DNA from: Martinezella tropici
GTDB lineage: Bacteria; Pseudomonadota; Alphaproteobacteria; Rhizobiales; Rhizobiaceae
Assembly: GCA_000799755.1 (NCBI GenBank)
Contig: JUHI01000017.1
Coordinates: 1 to 64,000 of the forward strand
Length of the DNA: 64,000 nucleotides
Reading direction: 5' to 3'
Part shown: piece after piece, positions 48,283 to 57,711 of the stretch
Layout: the number at the start of each line of letters is the position of its first letter
Position numbering within the stretch: the stretch's first letter is position 1
The notes under the pieces: model-generated
The model's database searches: none
Seen by the model: the letters and a program-made list of their open reading frames with translations, nothing else
Told to the model about the DNA's origin: nothing
Position numbers and translations under genes: made by a program

Positions 48283-48615
48283 ATGACTGAGACAAGTGTT
48301 ACCCTATCGGACGCCGCAGCCAAGCGAATCGCTGCCATCGTCGGCGCGGAAGCCGGAAAGCGCGCTTTGCGCGTCGCTGTCGAAGGCGGCGGCTGTTCGG
48401 GTTTTTCCTATAAATTCGATCTCGTCGAAGGTCCCGAGGACGATGATATCGTTGTCGAGAAGAACAACGCGACCGTCCTGATCGACCAGTTGTCGCTGGT
48501 CTACATGGCGGGCTCCGAAATCGATTTCGTTGACAATCTGCTTGGACAGTCCTTTCAGATCAAGAATCCGAATGCGGTCGCAAGTTGCGGCTGCGGCACG
48601 AGTTTTGCCATCTGA
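48283..48615 (+). CDS. erpA: iron-sulfur cluster insertion protein ErpA
   Basis: A 110-residue A-type carrier that passes Fe-S clusters to apoproteins. The three ligand cysteines are Cys 38 (GGGCSG), Cys 102 and Cys 104 (SCGCG). Length fits ErpA and IscA alike; position beside dgt and xthA is the usual erpA place in rhizobia. AGGAGG lies seven bases before the ATG. A hairpin follows before xthA. Confidence 0.92.
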   Translation: MTETSVTLSDAAAKRIAAIVGAEAGKRALRVAVEGGGCSGFSYKFDLVEGPEDDDIVVEKNNATVLIDQLSLVYMAGSEIDFVDNLLGQSFQIKNPNAVASCGCGTSFAI

Positions 48616-48644
48616 TCCCTCGCGCCTTTTTCCACAGTTTGATG

Positions 48645-48677
48645 ACCGGCCGGGAGCCTTTGCTCCGGGCCGGTTTC
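48645..48677 (+). terminator. probable terminator of erpA
   Basis: ACCGGCCGGGAGC / GCTCCGGGCCGGT stem with one mismatch and a 4-base loop, followed by only three T. It may attenuate more than fully stop transcription into xthA. Confidence 0.5.
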
Positions 48678-48744
48678 CATATGGCCTGTAGTCAAGCTCA
48701 TCGGCTGCGGATACAACAGGGCGAAGCAAAGGAATGAGCCGCCC

Positions 48745-49536
48745 ATGAAAATCGCGACCTGGAACATCAACGGCGTCAAAGCGCGTATCGAGAACCTCTG
48801 CCAGTGGCTGAAGGACTCGAACCCGGACATCGTCTGCCTGCAGGAGATCAAGACGGTCGACGAAGGCTTTCCGCGACTGGAGATCGAAGCACTCGGCTAT
48901 CACGTCGAAACGCACGGGCAAAAGGGCTTCAACGGTGTTGCGATTCTCTCGAAGACCAAGCCGGATGAAGTGACACGCGGCCTGCCCGGCGACGATAGCG
49001 ATGAGCAGGCCCGTTTCATCGAAGCGGTGTTTTCTGTCGAAGGGCACGGCGCACTGCGTGTCTGCTGCCTCTATCTGCCGAACGGCAATCCGATCGATAC
49101 GGAAAAATATCCCTATAAGCTCGCCTGGATGGAGCGGCTGCGCAAATTCGCCAGGGATCGCCTGGTTCTGGAGGAACCTCTGGTGCTCGCCGGCGACTAC
49201 AATGTCATCCCGGAACCGCATGACTGCTTCGACCCGAAGGTCTGGGAGAACGATGCTCTCTTCCTGCCGCAGACGCGCCAGGCGTTCCGTCAGCTCGAAC
49301 ATCTCGGCTTTACGGATGCCGTGCGAGCGACGACGGACGCCGTCAAACTTTACTCATTCTGGGATTATCAGGCCGGCGCCTGGCCGAAAAACAATGGCAT
49401 CCGCATCGATCATCTGATGCTGTCGCCGGAAGCGGCCGATAAACTCACCGCGACGGCGATCGAGAAACATGTGCGCGCCTGGGAAAAACCTTCCGACCAC
49501 GTGCCCGTTATCGCCCACTTCGATTTCGGGGGCTAA
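48745..49536 (+). CDS. xthA: exodeoxyribonuclease III
   Basis: A 263-residue AP endonuclease and 3'-5' exonuclease for base excision repair. Motifs: TWNINGVKAR, LQEIKT (metal Glu), NGVAILSKT, AGDYNVIPEPHD (Asp and Asn), and RIDHLMLS with SDHVPVIAHF (His) at the end. All catalytic residues are present and the length equals E. coli Xth (268). Confidence 0.96.
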   Translation: MKIATWNINGVKARIENLCQWLKDSNPDIVCLQEIKTVDEGFPRLEIEALGYHVETHGQKGFNGVAILSKTKPDEVTRGLPGDDSDEQARFIEAVFSVEGHGALRVCCLYLPNGNPIDTEKYPYKLAWMERLRKFARDRLVLEEPLVLAGDYNVIPEPHDCFDPKVWENDALFLPQTRQAFRQLEHLGFTDAVRATTDAVKLYSFWDYQAGAWPKNNGIRIDHLMLSPEAADKLTATAIEKHVRAWEKPSDHVPVIAHFDFGG

Positions 49537-49701
49537 AGTGCGCCGCGATCTCTAAGATTCGCTGCTTGCGCTTTAAGCTTTTGATTTTGCGTATGTCGTT
49601 GTCGCAAAGCCGCTGCGCACTTTTTAGCGACATGCTTTAGGCCGATCGGCTGCATGCGCATGGCCTGCCCTGAGCGAGCATGGCGCGGTTAGAGCCGGCA
49701 A

Positions 49702-50505
49702 TCAGTCGGAGCCGGCGACATCGAGTTGATGGGCCATGGAGACCGCGACGCGGCGGTCGTTCTCGTTGGCGAGCGAGAAAGCCTGCTCCTGCATGTCTTC
49801 CATCCAGCTACAGTCCTTCGGCTTGCACTTGTCGAGTGCAGCCGTCATGAACGCCAGGCCACGGATGGATTGACCTTCCTGGAACAGGAGATTGCCGAAA
49901 ACGGCCATGGCGCCCGGATGGCCGCTCTTGCGCGCCTGATTCAGCCATTTCTTCGCCTGCTGGACATTGATGGCGCCGCCCTCGCCGGACAGCATCATCT
50001 GGGCCAGCTGGAACTGCGCCTCGGGAACGCCAAAGGTCGATGCAACCTGGAAATAGAGCTGGCGGGCCTGATTGAGGTCGATCTTGACCGGACTATTGGG
50101 AATGCCGGTCTTGTAGTAGCTCGCAAGCGCCAGCAGCGCGTTGATGAAGAAGCCCGTATCTTCCGAACCGGGCTCCACGCCCTGCTGTGCTATCTCGCTA
50201 TAGATCTTGAAAGCTTCGAAATCGTTTTGCGTGACGCCGTCGCCGTCCGCATACATGTTGGCCAGAGCCCAACGAGAGCCTGTGTGACCCTTCTCCGCGG
50301 CGTAGCGATAGGCTTCGACCGCTTCTTCCTTCTGACCGTTCTTGTAGGCCTTGAAGCCGAACTTGAAGAGATCGAACGGACCTGATTCCTTGGTGACGCC
50401 GGCATTGATATCGAATGCCCGGGCTTGACCTGCCAGCACCACCGCAGTGGCGAGGGACAGGCTGAGCATCATGACTCTCGCTGATATGAACTCGGACTTA
50501 AACAT
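49702..50505 (-). CDS. exoR: ExoR, periplasmic Sel1-repeat regulator
   Basis: A 267-residue protein with a signal peptide (cleaved after ARA, residue 30) and several Sel1-type repeats (for example YRYAAEKGHTGSRWALANMYADGDGV). The mature start FDINAGVTKESGPFDLFKFGFKAYKNG is the ExoR hallmark. In Sinorhizobium and Agrobacterium ExoR binds the sensor ExoS (ChvG) in the periplasm and restrains ChvI, so its proteolysis switches cells from motile to succinoglycan-making and host-adapted. The ATG at 50505 gives a normal signal peptide; another Met eight codons up is possible. Confidence 0.95.
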   Translation of the reverse strand: MFKSEFISARVMMLSLSLATAVVLAGQARAFDINAGVTKESGPFDLFKFGFKAYKNGQKEEAVEAYRYAAEKGHTGSRWALANMYADGDGVTQNDFEAFKIYSEIAQQGVEPGSEDTGFFINALLALASYYKTGIPNSPVKIDLNQARQLYFQVASTFGVPEAQFQLAQMMLSGEGGAINVQQAKKWLNQARKSGHPGAMAVFGNLLFQEGQSIRGLAFMTAALDKCKPKDCSWMEDMQEQAFSLANENDRRVAVSMAHQLDVAGSD

Positions 50506-50654
50506 AACAGTCGATTTCTTTCGCTCCATTCGGATCTGCCACGGCGTTTTCGCAAACGCCGCCAGCTTCACGAATGTTTTCCCTGATGGCGCACGAGACT
50601 GGACCGCCCTTCGAGTGGACGGTTCCTGCGGCATCCAACCGACGCTGTTTGCCA

Positions 50655-50677
50655 CAATTGCGAGCATAGCTTGCAAT
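50655..50677. promoter_or_regulatory. dyad, possible operator upstream of exoR
   Basis: AATTGC-G-AGC-ATA-GCT-T-GCAATT, a 23-base near-perfect inverted repeat about 150 bases before the exoR ATG. No known operator consensus was matched. Confidence 0.4.
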
Positions 50678-51103
50678 TATGTCCAAACCAGCATTTGTGC
50701 GGCCGTTATCGCATCCCATCATCGAAGGAGCGCCCTCATTCGCCTTCCGATGACGGAGATCAAAGATCGGCCGGCTGACGACTTCCCTTGACAGACAACG
50801 ACTTTTCCCACGCACCGGAAGCATCACGGCTCCGATCCCGAATTGTTGCTTATGCCAAAGTGGAAGTTCACCCATCGACCGCTTACGCACTTTCTACGAG
50901 GCTTGCCCCTGTGCCCACGTAATCGCTGCTCCCCATTTGTGGCGGGAAATGGACAAATTGTAATCTGATCACGGGCCTGCAATACGTTGAAATAGAGTGT
51001 TGCTAATTCGTCACAAAGATTTTACCGGCATTGAAATTTTCTTAACCATGAATCAGGCAAGAAGGTAGGTTTTTTCACCTCATTCTCCCCGATCAGGCAA
51101 AGA

Positions 51104-51136
51104 AACGTCGCGAGCGACAGACGCGCCCGCGACGTT
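51104..51136 (-). terminator. hairpin after the FadL-like gene
   Basis: AACGTCGCG / CGCGACGTT, 9-bp stem with a 15-base loop, about 55 bases past the gene end; on the minus strand it is followed by a short T-rich TTCTTT. Confidence 0.5.
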
Positions 51137-51189
51137 AAAAACAAGGTGAAGGAATAGTTGATAAACCCCTTCAACTCAACGACTTATCG

Positions 51190-52449
51190 TCAGAAGCTGA
51201 CTTTCACCGATGTCTGAAGAGCGGCAACCAAGTCGTTGCCGAAGCTGTAGCTCACATCGTTGCCGTAGACGGCACCGCCGCGCGTGATCGATCCGGATTT
51301 GCCTGATGTCATGAGACCGAGAGCGCCGCCGAAATTGAACTGGACGTGCTCGGTTGCCTTGTAGGCAACGCCCGCGCCGAGGCTCCATGTGTCGGAATTC
51401 ATGCCATAGCCGTCGCTCGTGCCGCGATCCCAGGTCAGGCTGACGGCGCCGCTCCATTTGTCATTGAACTTGTGTCCGACACCGCCGGTAATGGTCCAGC
51501 CGTCCTTGTACAGCAAGTCGAGCGAGGTCAGCTCAGTCGGTCCGTTCGCCTTGCAGGAGATGCTGCGCGTCGAGGTCGGGCAGAAGGCGATGCTCTGCAG
51601 AAGGCTCCAATTCGTCCACTTGACCGAACCGAAAGCGAGCCAATCAGGCGCGATGCCGGTCTGCACCTTCCATTCGAGCGAATCGGGCGCATCGGCCGAA
51701 CCGAAGACGGACGTGACCTTGCCGGCAAAGCCCGGAAGGACCGGCGGTGGCACCTCGGTCAGGTCGACAGTCCCCTTAAGGTTGTCATATTTGACCCGGC
51801 TATTGTAGACGAGGCTCGTGCGTAAGGCATATTCCGGAATTTCATAGGCGATGCCTGCGCGCCAGCCCCAGCCATGACCGTCGATATCAAGCGAGCCCAT
51901 GCCGTTGTAGACAGCGGAAATCGGAGCCGGAGTATCGAAGACGAGGCGTGACTTGTAACCGCTGACTTCCTGATAGAAGCCGCCGCCGATCAGGCGCAGC
52001 TGACCCGGGCCCATGTCGAACTTGTAAGAGCAAGTGGCCGAATAGTTATTCGTGCTCAACTTGACCTTGGTCTCGTCGTTCGCGCCGGCCCAATTCACGC
52101 CTTCGTTCAAATGCGCGCCGAAGGGCTGCGAATAGTCGGCCATGCAATCGATGTCATCCCCTATGCCGACCTTGAAGGCGGCATAGGGGATGGCGTAATT
52201 CACGGACGCATCGGTTGATTGGCTGCGATTATTGAGATTGCCATTGAGTGGATTGGTGTCCTTGGCGTTCTTCAACTTGCGGTCTGGCATGACATAGGTG
52301 ACGCCTGACTCGAAAACATACCGACCCTTGTCGAAAAGCAGATCGATGTCATAGCCGCCGCGATCAAGACCGCCCGCAAAGGCGGCACTCGCGAAAGATG
52401 AGCTGATGACGAGTGTGACTGCGCCCCTCAGCGCAACAGAAAATGCCAT
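51190..52449 (-). CDS. OmpP1/FadL-family outer-membrane transporter
   Basis: A 419-residue beta-barrel protein with a cleavable signal peptide (about 1-24, ending ASAAFAG). FadL-type features are the start GLDRGGYDIDLLFD, ADYSQPFGAH, alternating aromatic strands, WTNWSLLQ and the C-terminal Phe (TSVKVSF). The family carries hydrophobic compounds across the outer membrane. GGGGGAG eight bases before the ATG at 52449 fixes the start; an upstream frame extension is not translated. Confidence 0.88.
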   Translation of the reverse strand: MAFSVALRGAVTLVISSSFASAAFAGGLDRGGYDIDLLFDKGRYVFESGVTYVMPDRKLKNAKDTNPLNGNLNNRSQSTDASVNYAIPYAAFKVGIGDDIDCMADYSQPFGAHLNEGVNWAGANDETKVKLSTNNYSATCSYKFDMGPGQLRLIGGGFYQEVSGYKSRLVFDTPAPISAVYNGMGSLDIDGHGWGWRAGIAYEIPEYALRTSLVYNSRVKYDNLKGTVDLTEVPPPVLPGFAGKVTSVFGSADAPDSLEWKVQTGIAPDWLAFGSVKWTNWSLLQSIAFCPTSTRSISCKANGPTELTSLDLLYKDGWTITGGVGHKFNDKWSGAVSLTWDRGTSDGYGMNSDTWSLGAGVAYKATEHVQFNFGGALGLMTSGKSGSITRGGAVYGNDVSYSFGNDLVAALQTSVKVSF

Positions 52450-52959
52450 TGTTTCTCCCCCACAGGTGCATTCATTTATTCGATTGTTGCGATGATCGCG
52501 TGAATTAGCAATGTGGCGCACGACGGCGCCAGCGGCGCCAGAGAGCATTTGATTTACGTAAGAAAACGAACTCCGCCTCCGAAAATCTATCGGAGTAGGT
52601 AATTTTTTCTTATCGAATACCATTTTCGCCCCAGCATAGATTTTCATTCTTCATAGCAACAATTCTGTTACAATATGACAACAGTTTCGCTTTTCGAATA
52701 TGTCTCACAAGTTTAGGTGTAATCTGTTTCACCTGTGCGAAACTGGCGACGGATCTGGGCGCTAGATCCAGTCAATCCCGGTAGAATCGAGGCAACAAGC
52801 AAAAGGGCACGCGACGAGTGCCGCGTGCCCTTTCTGATATCTGATTTTCCCTTTGCCAAAGCGCATCGCGATTTCTCGGCATCGCGTCTTGCGCTTTTCG
52901 TCTCTACCCTCGGCCACTTTGGTGTCGCAAACGGCTGAATGGCACCTGCGCGGCACGCT
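52450..52959. other. intergenic between FadL-like gene and valS
   Basis: 510 bases. The first 200 are AT-rich and should hold the FadL-like gene promoter; the last part holds the valS terminator. No further gene was seen. Confidence 0.45.
52802..52833. terminator. terminator of valS
   Basis: AAAGGGCACGCG / CGCGTGCCCTTT, a 12-bp perfect stem with an 8-base loop; T run on the minus strand, 127 bases past valS. Confidence 0.75.
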
Positions 52960-55803
52960 TCAGCCGGCTTCGCTGACCCTGTCCAACGCGACCTTGAGGC
53001 TTGTCTGCTGCCCCTCGAGTTCGCCGAGGCGCTCGCGCTCGGCGGCGACCACGTCGGGATTCGCATTGGCAACGAACTTCTCGTTCGAAAGCTTGCCATT
53101 GATGCGCGCCATTTCCTGTTCGTTCTTGGCGATCGCCTTTTCAAGACGCGCTTTCTCGGCGGACAGATCGATAAGGCTGCCGAGCGGCAGGCAGACGGTC
53201 GCCTCGCCGACGACGATCTGAGCAGCACCCTTCGGCGCGGTATCGGCAAGCGAGATCGCTTCGACACGCGCCAGCCGCTTGATGGCGGCATCGTGGCGGA
53301 ACAGGCGCTCACGCGTCAAGCTGTTGGCATCGACGACGACAAGCGGAGCGGTCGCTGCCGGCGGCACGTTCATTTCCGAGCGGACCGAGCGGATGCCGGA
53401 AACGAGGTCGATCAACCAGTTGATCTCATCGGCCGCGACATTGTCGGCGTAGGACGGAGCCGGCCAATCCGCATGGCAGATCAGGCCGTCGCGTTCCTTG
53501 CCCTCGCCCGCCGTATGCGCCCAGAGCTCTTCCGTCATGAACGGCATGAACGGATGCAGCAGCTTGTAGGTCTCTTCAAGGACGTAGGCGGCGCAGGCTT
53601 GTGACTCGGCCTTTGCATTCTCGTCTTCGCCGCTGAAGATCGGCTTCAGGAGCTCGAGATACCAGTCGCAGAACTGGTTCCAGATGAAGCGATAGAGCGC
53701 GCTTGCCGCATCGTTGAAGCGGAAGCTTTCCAGCGCCTCGGTGACGTCACGCTCGGCACGCGCCAGCTCCGTCAGAATCCAGCGGTTGACGGTAAGCTCG
53801 GCCGCTTCCGGCACGAAATGCGGATCGCTCTTGGCGCCGTTCATCTCGGCAAAGCGCGTGGCGTTCCAGAGCTTGGTGCCGAAATTGCGGTAGCCGGCGA
53901 TGCGCGCCGGATCGAGCTTCACGTCGCGGCCCTGCGCGGCCATGATTGCCAGCGTGAAACGCAGCGAATCGGCGCCGTACTGGTCGATCAGTTCGAGCGG
54001 GTCGATGACGTTGCCCTTGGACTTCGACATCTTCTGCCCGTTCTTGTCGCGCACCAGGGCGTGGACATAGACGGTGTTGAACGGCTCGACCGACTCGCCA
54101 TTCTCGTCCTTCATGAAGTGAAGGCTCATCATCATCATGCGGGCGACCCAGAAGAAGATGATGTCGAAACCGGTGACGAGCACATTGGTCGGATAGTAGC
54201 GCGCCAGTTCCGGCGTCTCGTCCGGCCAGCCGAGCGTCGAGAACGGCCAGAGCGCCGACGAGAACCAGGTGTCGAGCACGTCTTCGTCGCGCGTCAGGAT
54301 TTCGCCCGGCTTGAAGTTTTCCAGCAGGTCCTCGACATAGGCCTTCATCGGGCCTTCGTGCGAAAGATAATGCTGGATCGCGGCCTGCAGCGCCTCCTCC
54401 TCGGTCTTTTCGACGAAGACCTGACCATCCGGCCCGTACCAGGCAGGGATCTGATGACCCCACCAGAGCTGGCGGGAAACGCACCACGGCTGAATGTTTT
54501 CCATCCAGTCGTAATAGGTCTTGTCCCAGCTCTTCGGAACGAGCTTGGTGCGGCCTTCGCGAACCGAGGCGATCGCCGGCTCGGCGAGCGTCTTGGCGTC
54601 GACATACCACTGTTCCGTCAGGCGCGGCTCGATCGGCACGCCGCCACGGTCGCCATGCGGAACCATGTGCTTGTGCGGCTCGATCTTGTCGAGCAGGCCG
54701 GCTTCCTCGAAAATGCGGACGATGATCTTGCGGGCTTCGAAGCGGTCCTTGCCTTCCAGCTCGTCCCAGGCTCCATGCAGGGCTGCAGGATTGTCGAGAC
54801 CTTCGAGGAAATCCTCGTTGTCCTTGATGGTGATGGTCGCTTCCGGCGTCAGGACGTTGACGACACGCAGGCCGCGGCGCTTGCCGACGTCGAAGTCGTT
54901 GAAATCATGCGCCGGCGTCATCTTGACCGCGCCCGTTCCAGCCGTCGGGTCCGGATACTCGTCGGCAACGATCGGAATGCGGCGGCCGACGATCGGCAGG
55001 ATGAGATGCTTGCCGACGAGCGGCTTGTAACGCTCATCTTCCGGGTTAACGGCAACGCCGGTATCACCGAGCATGGTTTCCGGACGGGTGGTGGCAACGA
55101 CGAGATAGTCGCGCGTTTCCCATTCCGTCGGCTTGCCTTCTTCGTCGAAGGCAAGCGGATGCTGATAGGTGACACCCGGCTCCAGCGGGTAGCGCAGATA
55201 CCAGAGATTGCCGTTGACCTCGTGCTGCTCGACCTCGATGTCCGAAATCGCCGTCAGCATCTTCGGGTCCCAGTTGACCAGCCGCTTGTCGCGATAGATC
55301 AGGCCTTCCTTGTAGAGCGTGACGAAGACTTCGAGAACGGCCTTCGACAGGCCCTCGTCCATGGTGAAGCGCTCGCGCGACCAGTCGCAGGAGGCACCGA
55401 GGCGCTTGAGCTGGTTGAAAATCAGCCCGCCCGACTCGTCCTTCCATTCCCAGACCTTCTCGATGAAGGCTTCGCGGCCCATCTTGTGACGGTCCGGCTG
55501 CTGGCGCTCGGCGAGACGACGCTCGACGACCATCTGCGTGGCGATACCGGCATGGTCCATGCCCGGCTGCCAGAGAACGTCCTTGCCGCGCATGCGCTCG
55601 AACCGCACCATGATGTCCTGCAGCGTGTTGTTCAGCGCATGGCCCATGTGCAGCGAACCGGTCACGTTCGGCGGCGGGATGACGATGGTGAAGGTTTCGG
55701 CGCCCGGCTTGGCGTTCACACCGGCGCGAAAAGCGTCGGCCTCATCCCATTTCTGGGCGATCTTCGGTTCGACGGTGGCGGAATCATATGTTTTGTCGAG
55801 CAT
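52960..55803 (-). CDS. valS: valyl-tRNA synthetase
   Basis: A 947-residue class I synthetase. HIGH motif in PPPNVTGSLHMGHAL near residue 45, the editing domain in the middle (ATTRPETMLGDTGVAV), KMSKSKGN near 550, and the C-terminal coiled coil (LSAEKARLEKAIAKNEQEMARINGKL). The ATG at 55803 (MLDKTYDSATVEP) is the usual start. popZ lies upstream with its own terminator between. Confidence 0.97.
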   Translation of the reverse strand: MLDKTYDSATVEPKIAQKWDEADAFRAGVNAKPGAETFTIVIPPPNVTGSLHMGHALNNTLQDIMVRFERMRGKDVLWQPGMDHAGIATQMVVERRLAERQQPDRHKMGREAFIEKVWEWKDESGGLIFNQLKRLGASCDWSRERFTMDEGLSKAVLEVFVTLYKEGLIYRDKRLVNWDPKMLTAISDIEVEQHEVNGNLWYLRYPLEPGVTYQHPLAFDEEGKPTEWETRDYLVVATTRPETMLGDTGVAVNPEDERYKPLVGKHLILPIVGRRIPIVADEYPDPTAGTGAVKMTPAHDFNDFDVGKRRGLRVVNVLTPEATITIKDNEDFLEGLDNPAALHGAWDELEGKDRFEARKIIVRIFEEAGLLDKIEPHKHMVPHGDRGGVPIEPRLTEQWYVDAKTLAEPAIASVREGRTKLVPKSWDKTYYDWMENIQPWCVSRQLWWGHQIPAWYGPDGQVFVEKTEEEALQAAIQHYLSHEGPMKAYVEDLLENFKPGEILTRDEDVLDTWFSSALWPFSTLGWPDETPELARYYPTNVLVTGFDIIFFWVARMMMMSLHFMKDENGESVEPFNTVYVHALVRDKNGQKMSKSKGNVIDPLELIDQYGADSLRFTLAIMAAQGRDVKLDPARIAGYRNFGTKLWNATRFAEMNGAKSDPHFVPEAAELTVNRWILTELARAERDVTEALESFRFNDAASALYRFIWNQFCDWYLELLKPIFSGEDENAKAESQACAAYVLEETYKLLHPFMPFMTEELWAHTAGEGKERDGLICHADWPAPSYADNVAADEINWLIDLVSGIRSVRSEMNVPPAATAPLVVVDANSLTRERLFRHDAAIKRLARVEAISLADTAPKGAAQIVVGEATVCLPLGSLIDLSAEKARLEKAIAKNEQEMARINGKLSNEKFVANANPDVVAAERERLGELEGQQTSLKVALDRVSEAG

Positions 55804-55870
55804 TTTTGGACCGGAACTAGAGGATAGGGTGATGCGAGTTGTAAATAAGGATGGCTGTGGGCAAGTCAAT

Positions 55871-55899
55871 AAAAAAGCCGCCCCGAAGCCCGGAGCGGC
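55871..55899 (-). terminator. terminator of the DUF2497 gene
   Basis: On the minus strand GCCGCTCCG...CGGGGCGGC hairpin followed by six T, between popZ-like gene and valS. Confidence 0.85.
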
Positions 55900-55925
55900 G
55901 GATCGGCTACCCGAAGCTCAGGCTC

Positions 55926-56813
55926 TCAGCGACGCGGGCCGCGTGCCACTCGTTCGATCTCTTCGCGCACAAGACGCTCGACCAGCGTCGGCAAGTTGTC
56001 GTCGAGCCACTCCTGCAGCATCGGCCGCAGCATCTCCTGTGCCAGCTCATCGAGAGAGCGGCGCGGGCCGCCGTCGACGATGGCTGCAAGTTCTTCAAAC
56101 GAGCGAGAAACTTGCGCTCCGGCGGCCTCCGACATCAGCGGCGATACCGATACGGCCTGAGTCTGCGACACAGCAGCTTCCATTTCCGTGGCAACGGCCG
56201 GCGGTTCCGGCGCCTGGAAAATCGGGGCTTCGACCGGCGCCACCGGCTGCGGCACCTGAGCGGCCGCCATCGGCCTCAACTCTTCCATTTCAGGCTCGAT
56301 CCGGACCTCGGCGACGGCCTGCATGACGGGCGAGACGGCTGGCGCCGGGATATCGGCAACGGCGTGTCGCAGCGGAACATCGGCAACCGGCTCGACATGA
56401 GCCTCCGCGACATGAACTTCGGCAAGGCGCGCAGCCATGGCCGGAGGCAGTTCGCGCGGTTGCGGCGGCTCACGTCCGGCGTTCAGCAAGGCGGCGGTAT
56501 TGCGTTCGGAAGCGGCACGCACACGCGCGGCGACATCGGCCAGCGACAGGCCGCGACCTTCCGGCTCGGCAACCGGCATCTGCGAATTTGCCGCGACGAA
56601 ACGTGGGTCCTGTTCGGCAGCGCGTGCCCGATCGGCAGCAGCGAACTCTTCATCCACGGTCAATTGAATGTCGTCGGCACGCATATCGACGCCAGCGAAA
56701 TGCGTTGCGGGAGTTGGCTTGGCGCCTACCGGTTCGTTGCTTTCGATAATCCTGCGGATCGACGCCAGGATCTCTTCCATGGACGGTTCACGCACTACAT
56801 TTGGCTGAGCCAT
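55926..56813 (-). CDS. popZ: PopZ-like polar organising protein (DUF2497)
   Basis: A 295-residue protein with the PopZ plan: N-terminal helix REPSMEEILASIRRIIES for partner binding, a long acidic Pro/Ala-rich disordered middle, and a C-terminal helical oligomerisation region (LDELAQEMLRPMLQEWLDDNLPTLVERLVREEIERVARG). In Caulobacter and Agrobacterium PopZ forms the pole-organising condensate that anchors centromeres. GGGGAT seven bases before the Met at 56813 favours it over the Met two codons up. Confidence 0.9.
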   Translation of the reverse strand: MAQPNVVREPSMEEILASIRRIIESNEPVGAKPTPATHFAGVDMRADDIQLTVDEEFAAADRARAAEQDPRFVAANSQMPVAEPEGRGLSLADVAARVRAASERNTAALLNAGREPPQPRELPPAMAARLAEVHVAEAHVEPVADVPLRHAVADIPAPAVSPVMQAVAEVRIEPEMEELRPMAAAQVPQPVAPVEAPIFQAPEPPAVATEMEAAVSQTQAVSVSPLMSEAAGAQVSRSFEELAAIVDGGPRRSLDELAQEMLRPMLQEWLDDNLPTLVERLVREEIERVARGPRR

Positions 56814-57002
56814 ATTCATCCCCGTTTTCCCATATTCAACGACCGGAAACGCGCAAGGGCGGCACCCGAATCAGGGCCACCCTAGATGACTGTCCTCGGG
56901 AAAAAAATCACCTGAAAAGCACTAAACCCGGTGATGCACAGTTTTGTTACGATCACAACGAATCGCTCTGCGCAGCCCGATTCTGCCACAGGCCGCGACA
57001 AT

Positions 57003-57029
57003 AAAAAACAGGCGCTCCAAGGCGCCTGT
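57003..57029 (-). terminator. terminator of the second pcm
   Basis: ACAGGCGC / GCGCCTGT stem with a 6-base loop and six T on the minus strand, 32 bases past the gene. Confidence 0.88.
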
Positions 57030-57060
57030 CGCAAGCTCGATCGTTGGACCGTTCAGGACA

Positions 57061-57711
57061 TCAAAAGACGAATTCCTTGGCCTTGGCAAAGCCCGGAAGC
57101 GGCTTGATCGACGCGTTGAAGAAGACATTTTCCGAAAAGGCGCCACGTTCACGCATGAAAACAGTCGCGCGGGCAGCGTGGCCATAGCCGATGACCGTGA
57201 TCAGGCGTCCGTCTTCGCCGAGCTGGTCCAGCAGGCCCTGCGGCAGCTGCTCGATCGAGCCGTTGAGGAAAATCACGTCATAGGGCGCGTTTGCCGCATG
57301 ACCTTTTTCAAGATCTCCGCCAACGACGGTCACGTTATCGTAGCCAAGCGCAGCAAGATTGGCCTTCGCCCGAGCAGCAAGCTCCTCATTGGATTCAAGT
57401 GCAACGACCTTGCCGGCGATAAGCGATAGAACGGCAGATACGTAACCAGTGCCGCAACCGACATCGAGAACCTTGTCATCCTTGGTGATCGCGCCGAGCT
57501 GCAGCAGCTTTGCCAGCGGCGAAGCTTCCATGAGGAAGCGCCCGTGAGCAACCTCGATATCGCAATCGACATAGGCCAGGAGCTTCGACTTCTCCGGCAC
57601 GAAATTTTCGCGCGGTACGGCGAAAAACGCATTCAACACGGAATGGGAGGTGACATCCGTCGTCCGGATCTGGTTCTCGACCATCTTCACGCGCGCTGCT
57701 TCGAAATCCAT
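57061..57711 (-). CDS. second protein-L-isoaspartate O-methyltransferase homologue
   Basis: A 216-residue Pcm-family protein: MVENQIRTTDVTSHSVLNAF at the N-terminus, VPRENFVPE, and the SAM motif VLDVGCGTGYVSAVLS near residues 80-95. It differs from the first Pcm (34485-35138) throughout. In rhizobia this copy usually precedes tolC and popZ; here a terminator and popZ follow with no tolC. Whether it repairs isoaspartate is unproved for this subgroup. Confidence 0.88.
   Translation of the reverse strand: MDFEAARVKMVENQIRTTDVTSHSVLNAFFAVPRENFVPEKSKLLAYVDCDIEVAHGRFLMEASPLAKLLQLGAITKDDKVLDVGCGTGYVSAVLSLIAGKVVALESNEELAARAKANLAALGYDNVTVVGGDLEKGHAANAPYDVIFLNGSIEQLPQGLLDQLGEDGRLITVIGYGHAARATVFMRERGAFSENVFFNASIKPLPGFAKAKEFVF

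Larger units (their letters stand above)
50506..51189. other. long intergenic region upstream of exoR
   Basis: 684 bases between the FadL-like gene end and exoR. It contains a perfect GGCGTTT hairpin at 50542-50561 (likely in the exoR leader), a dyad at 50655-50677 and a hairpin at 51104-51136. No gene was recognised. The length suggests a long or regulated exoR leader or an unannotated RNA. Confidence 0.5.

Noticed and set aside
53818..55827. 669-codon plus-strand open frame
   Set aside because: Shadow of valS.
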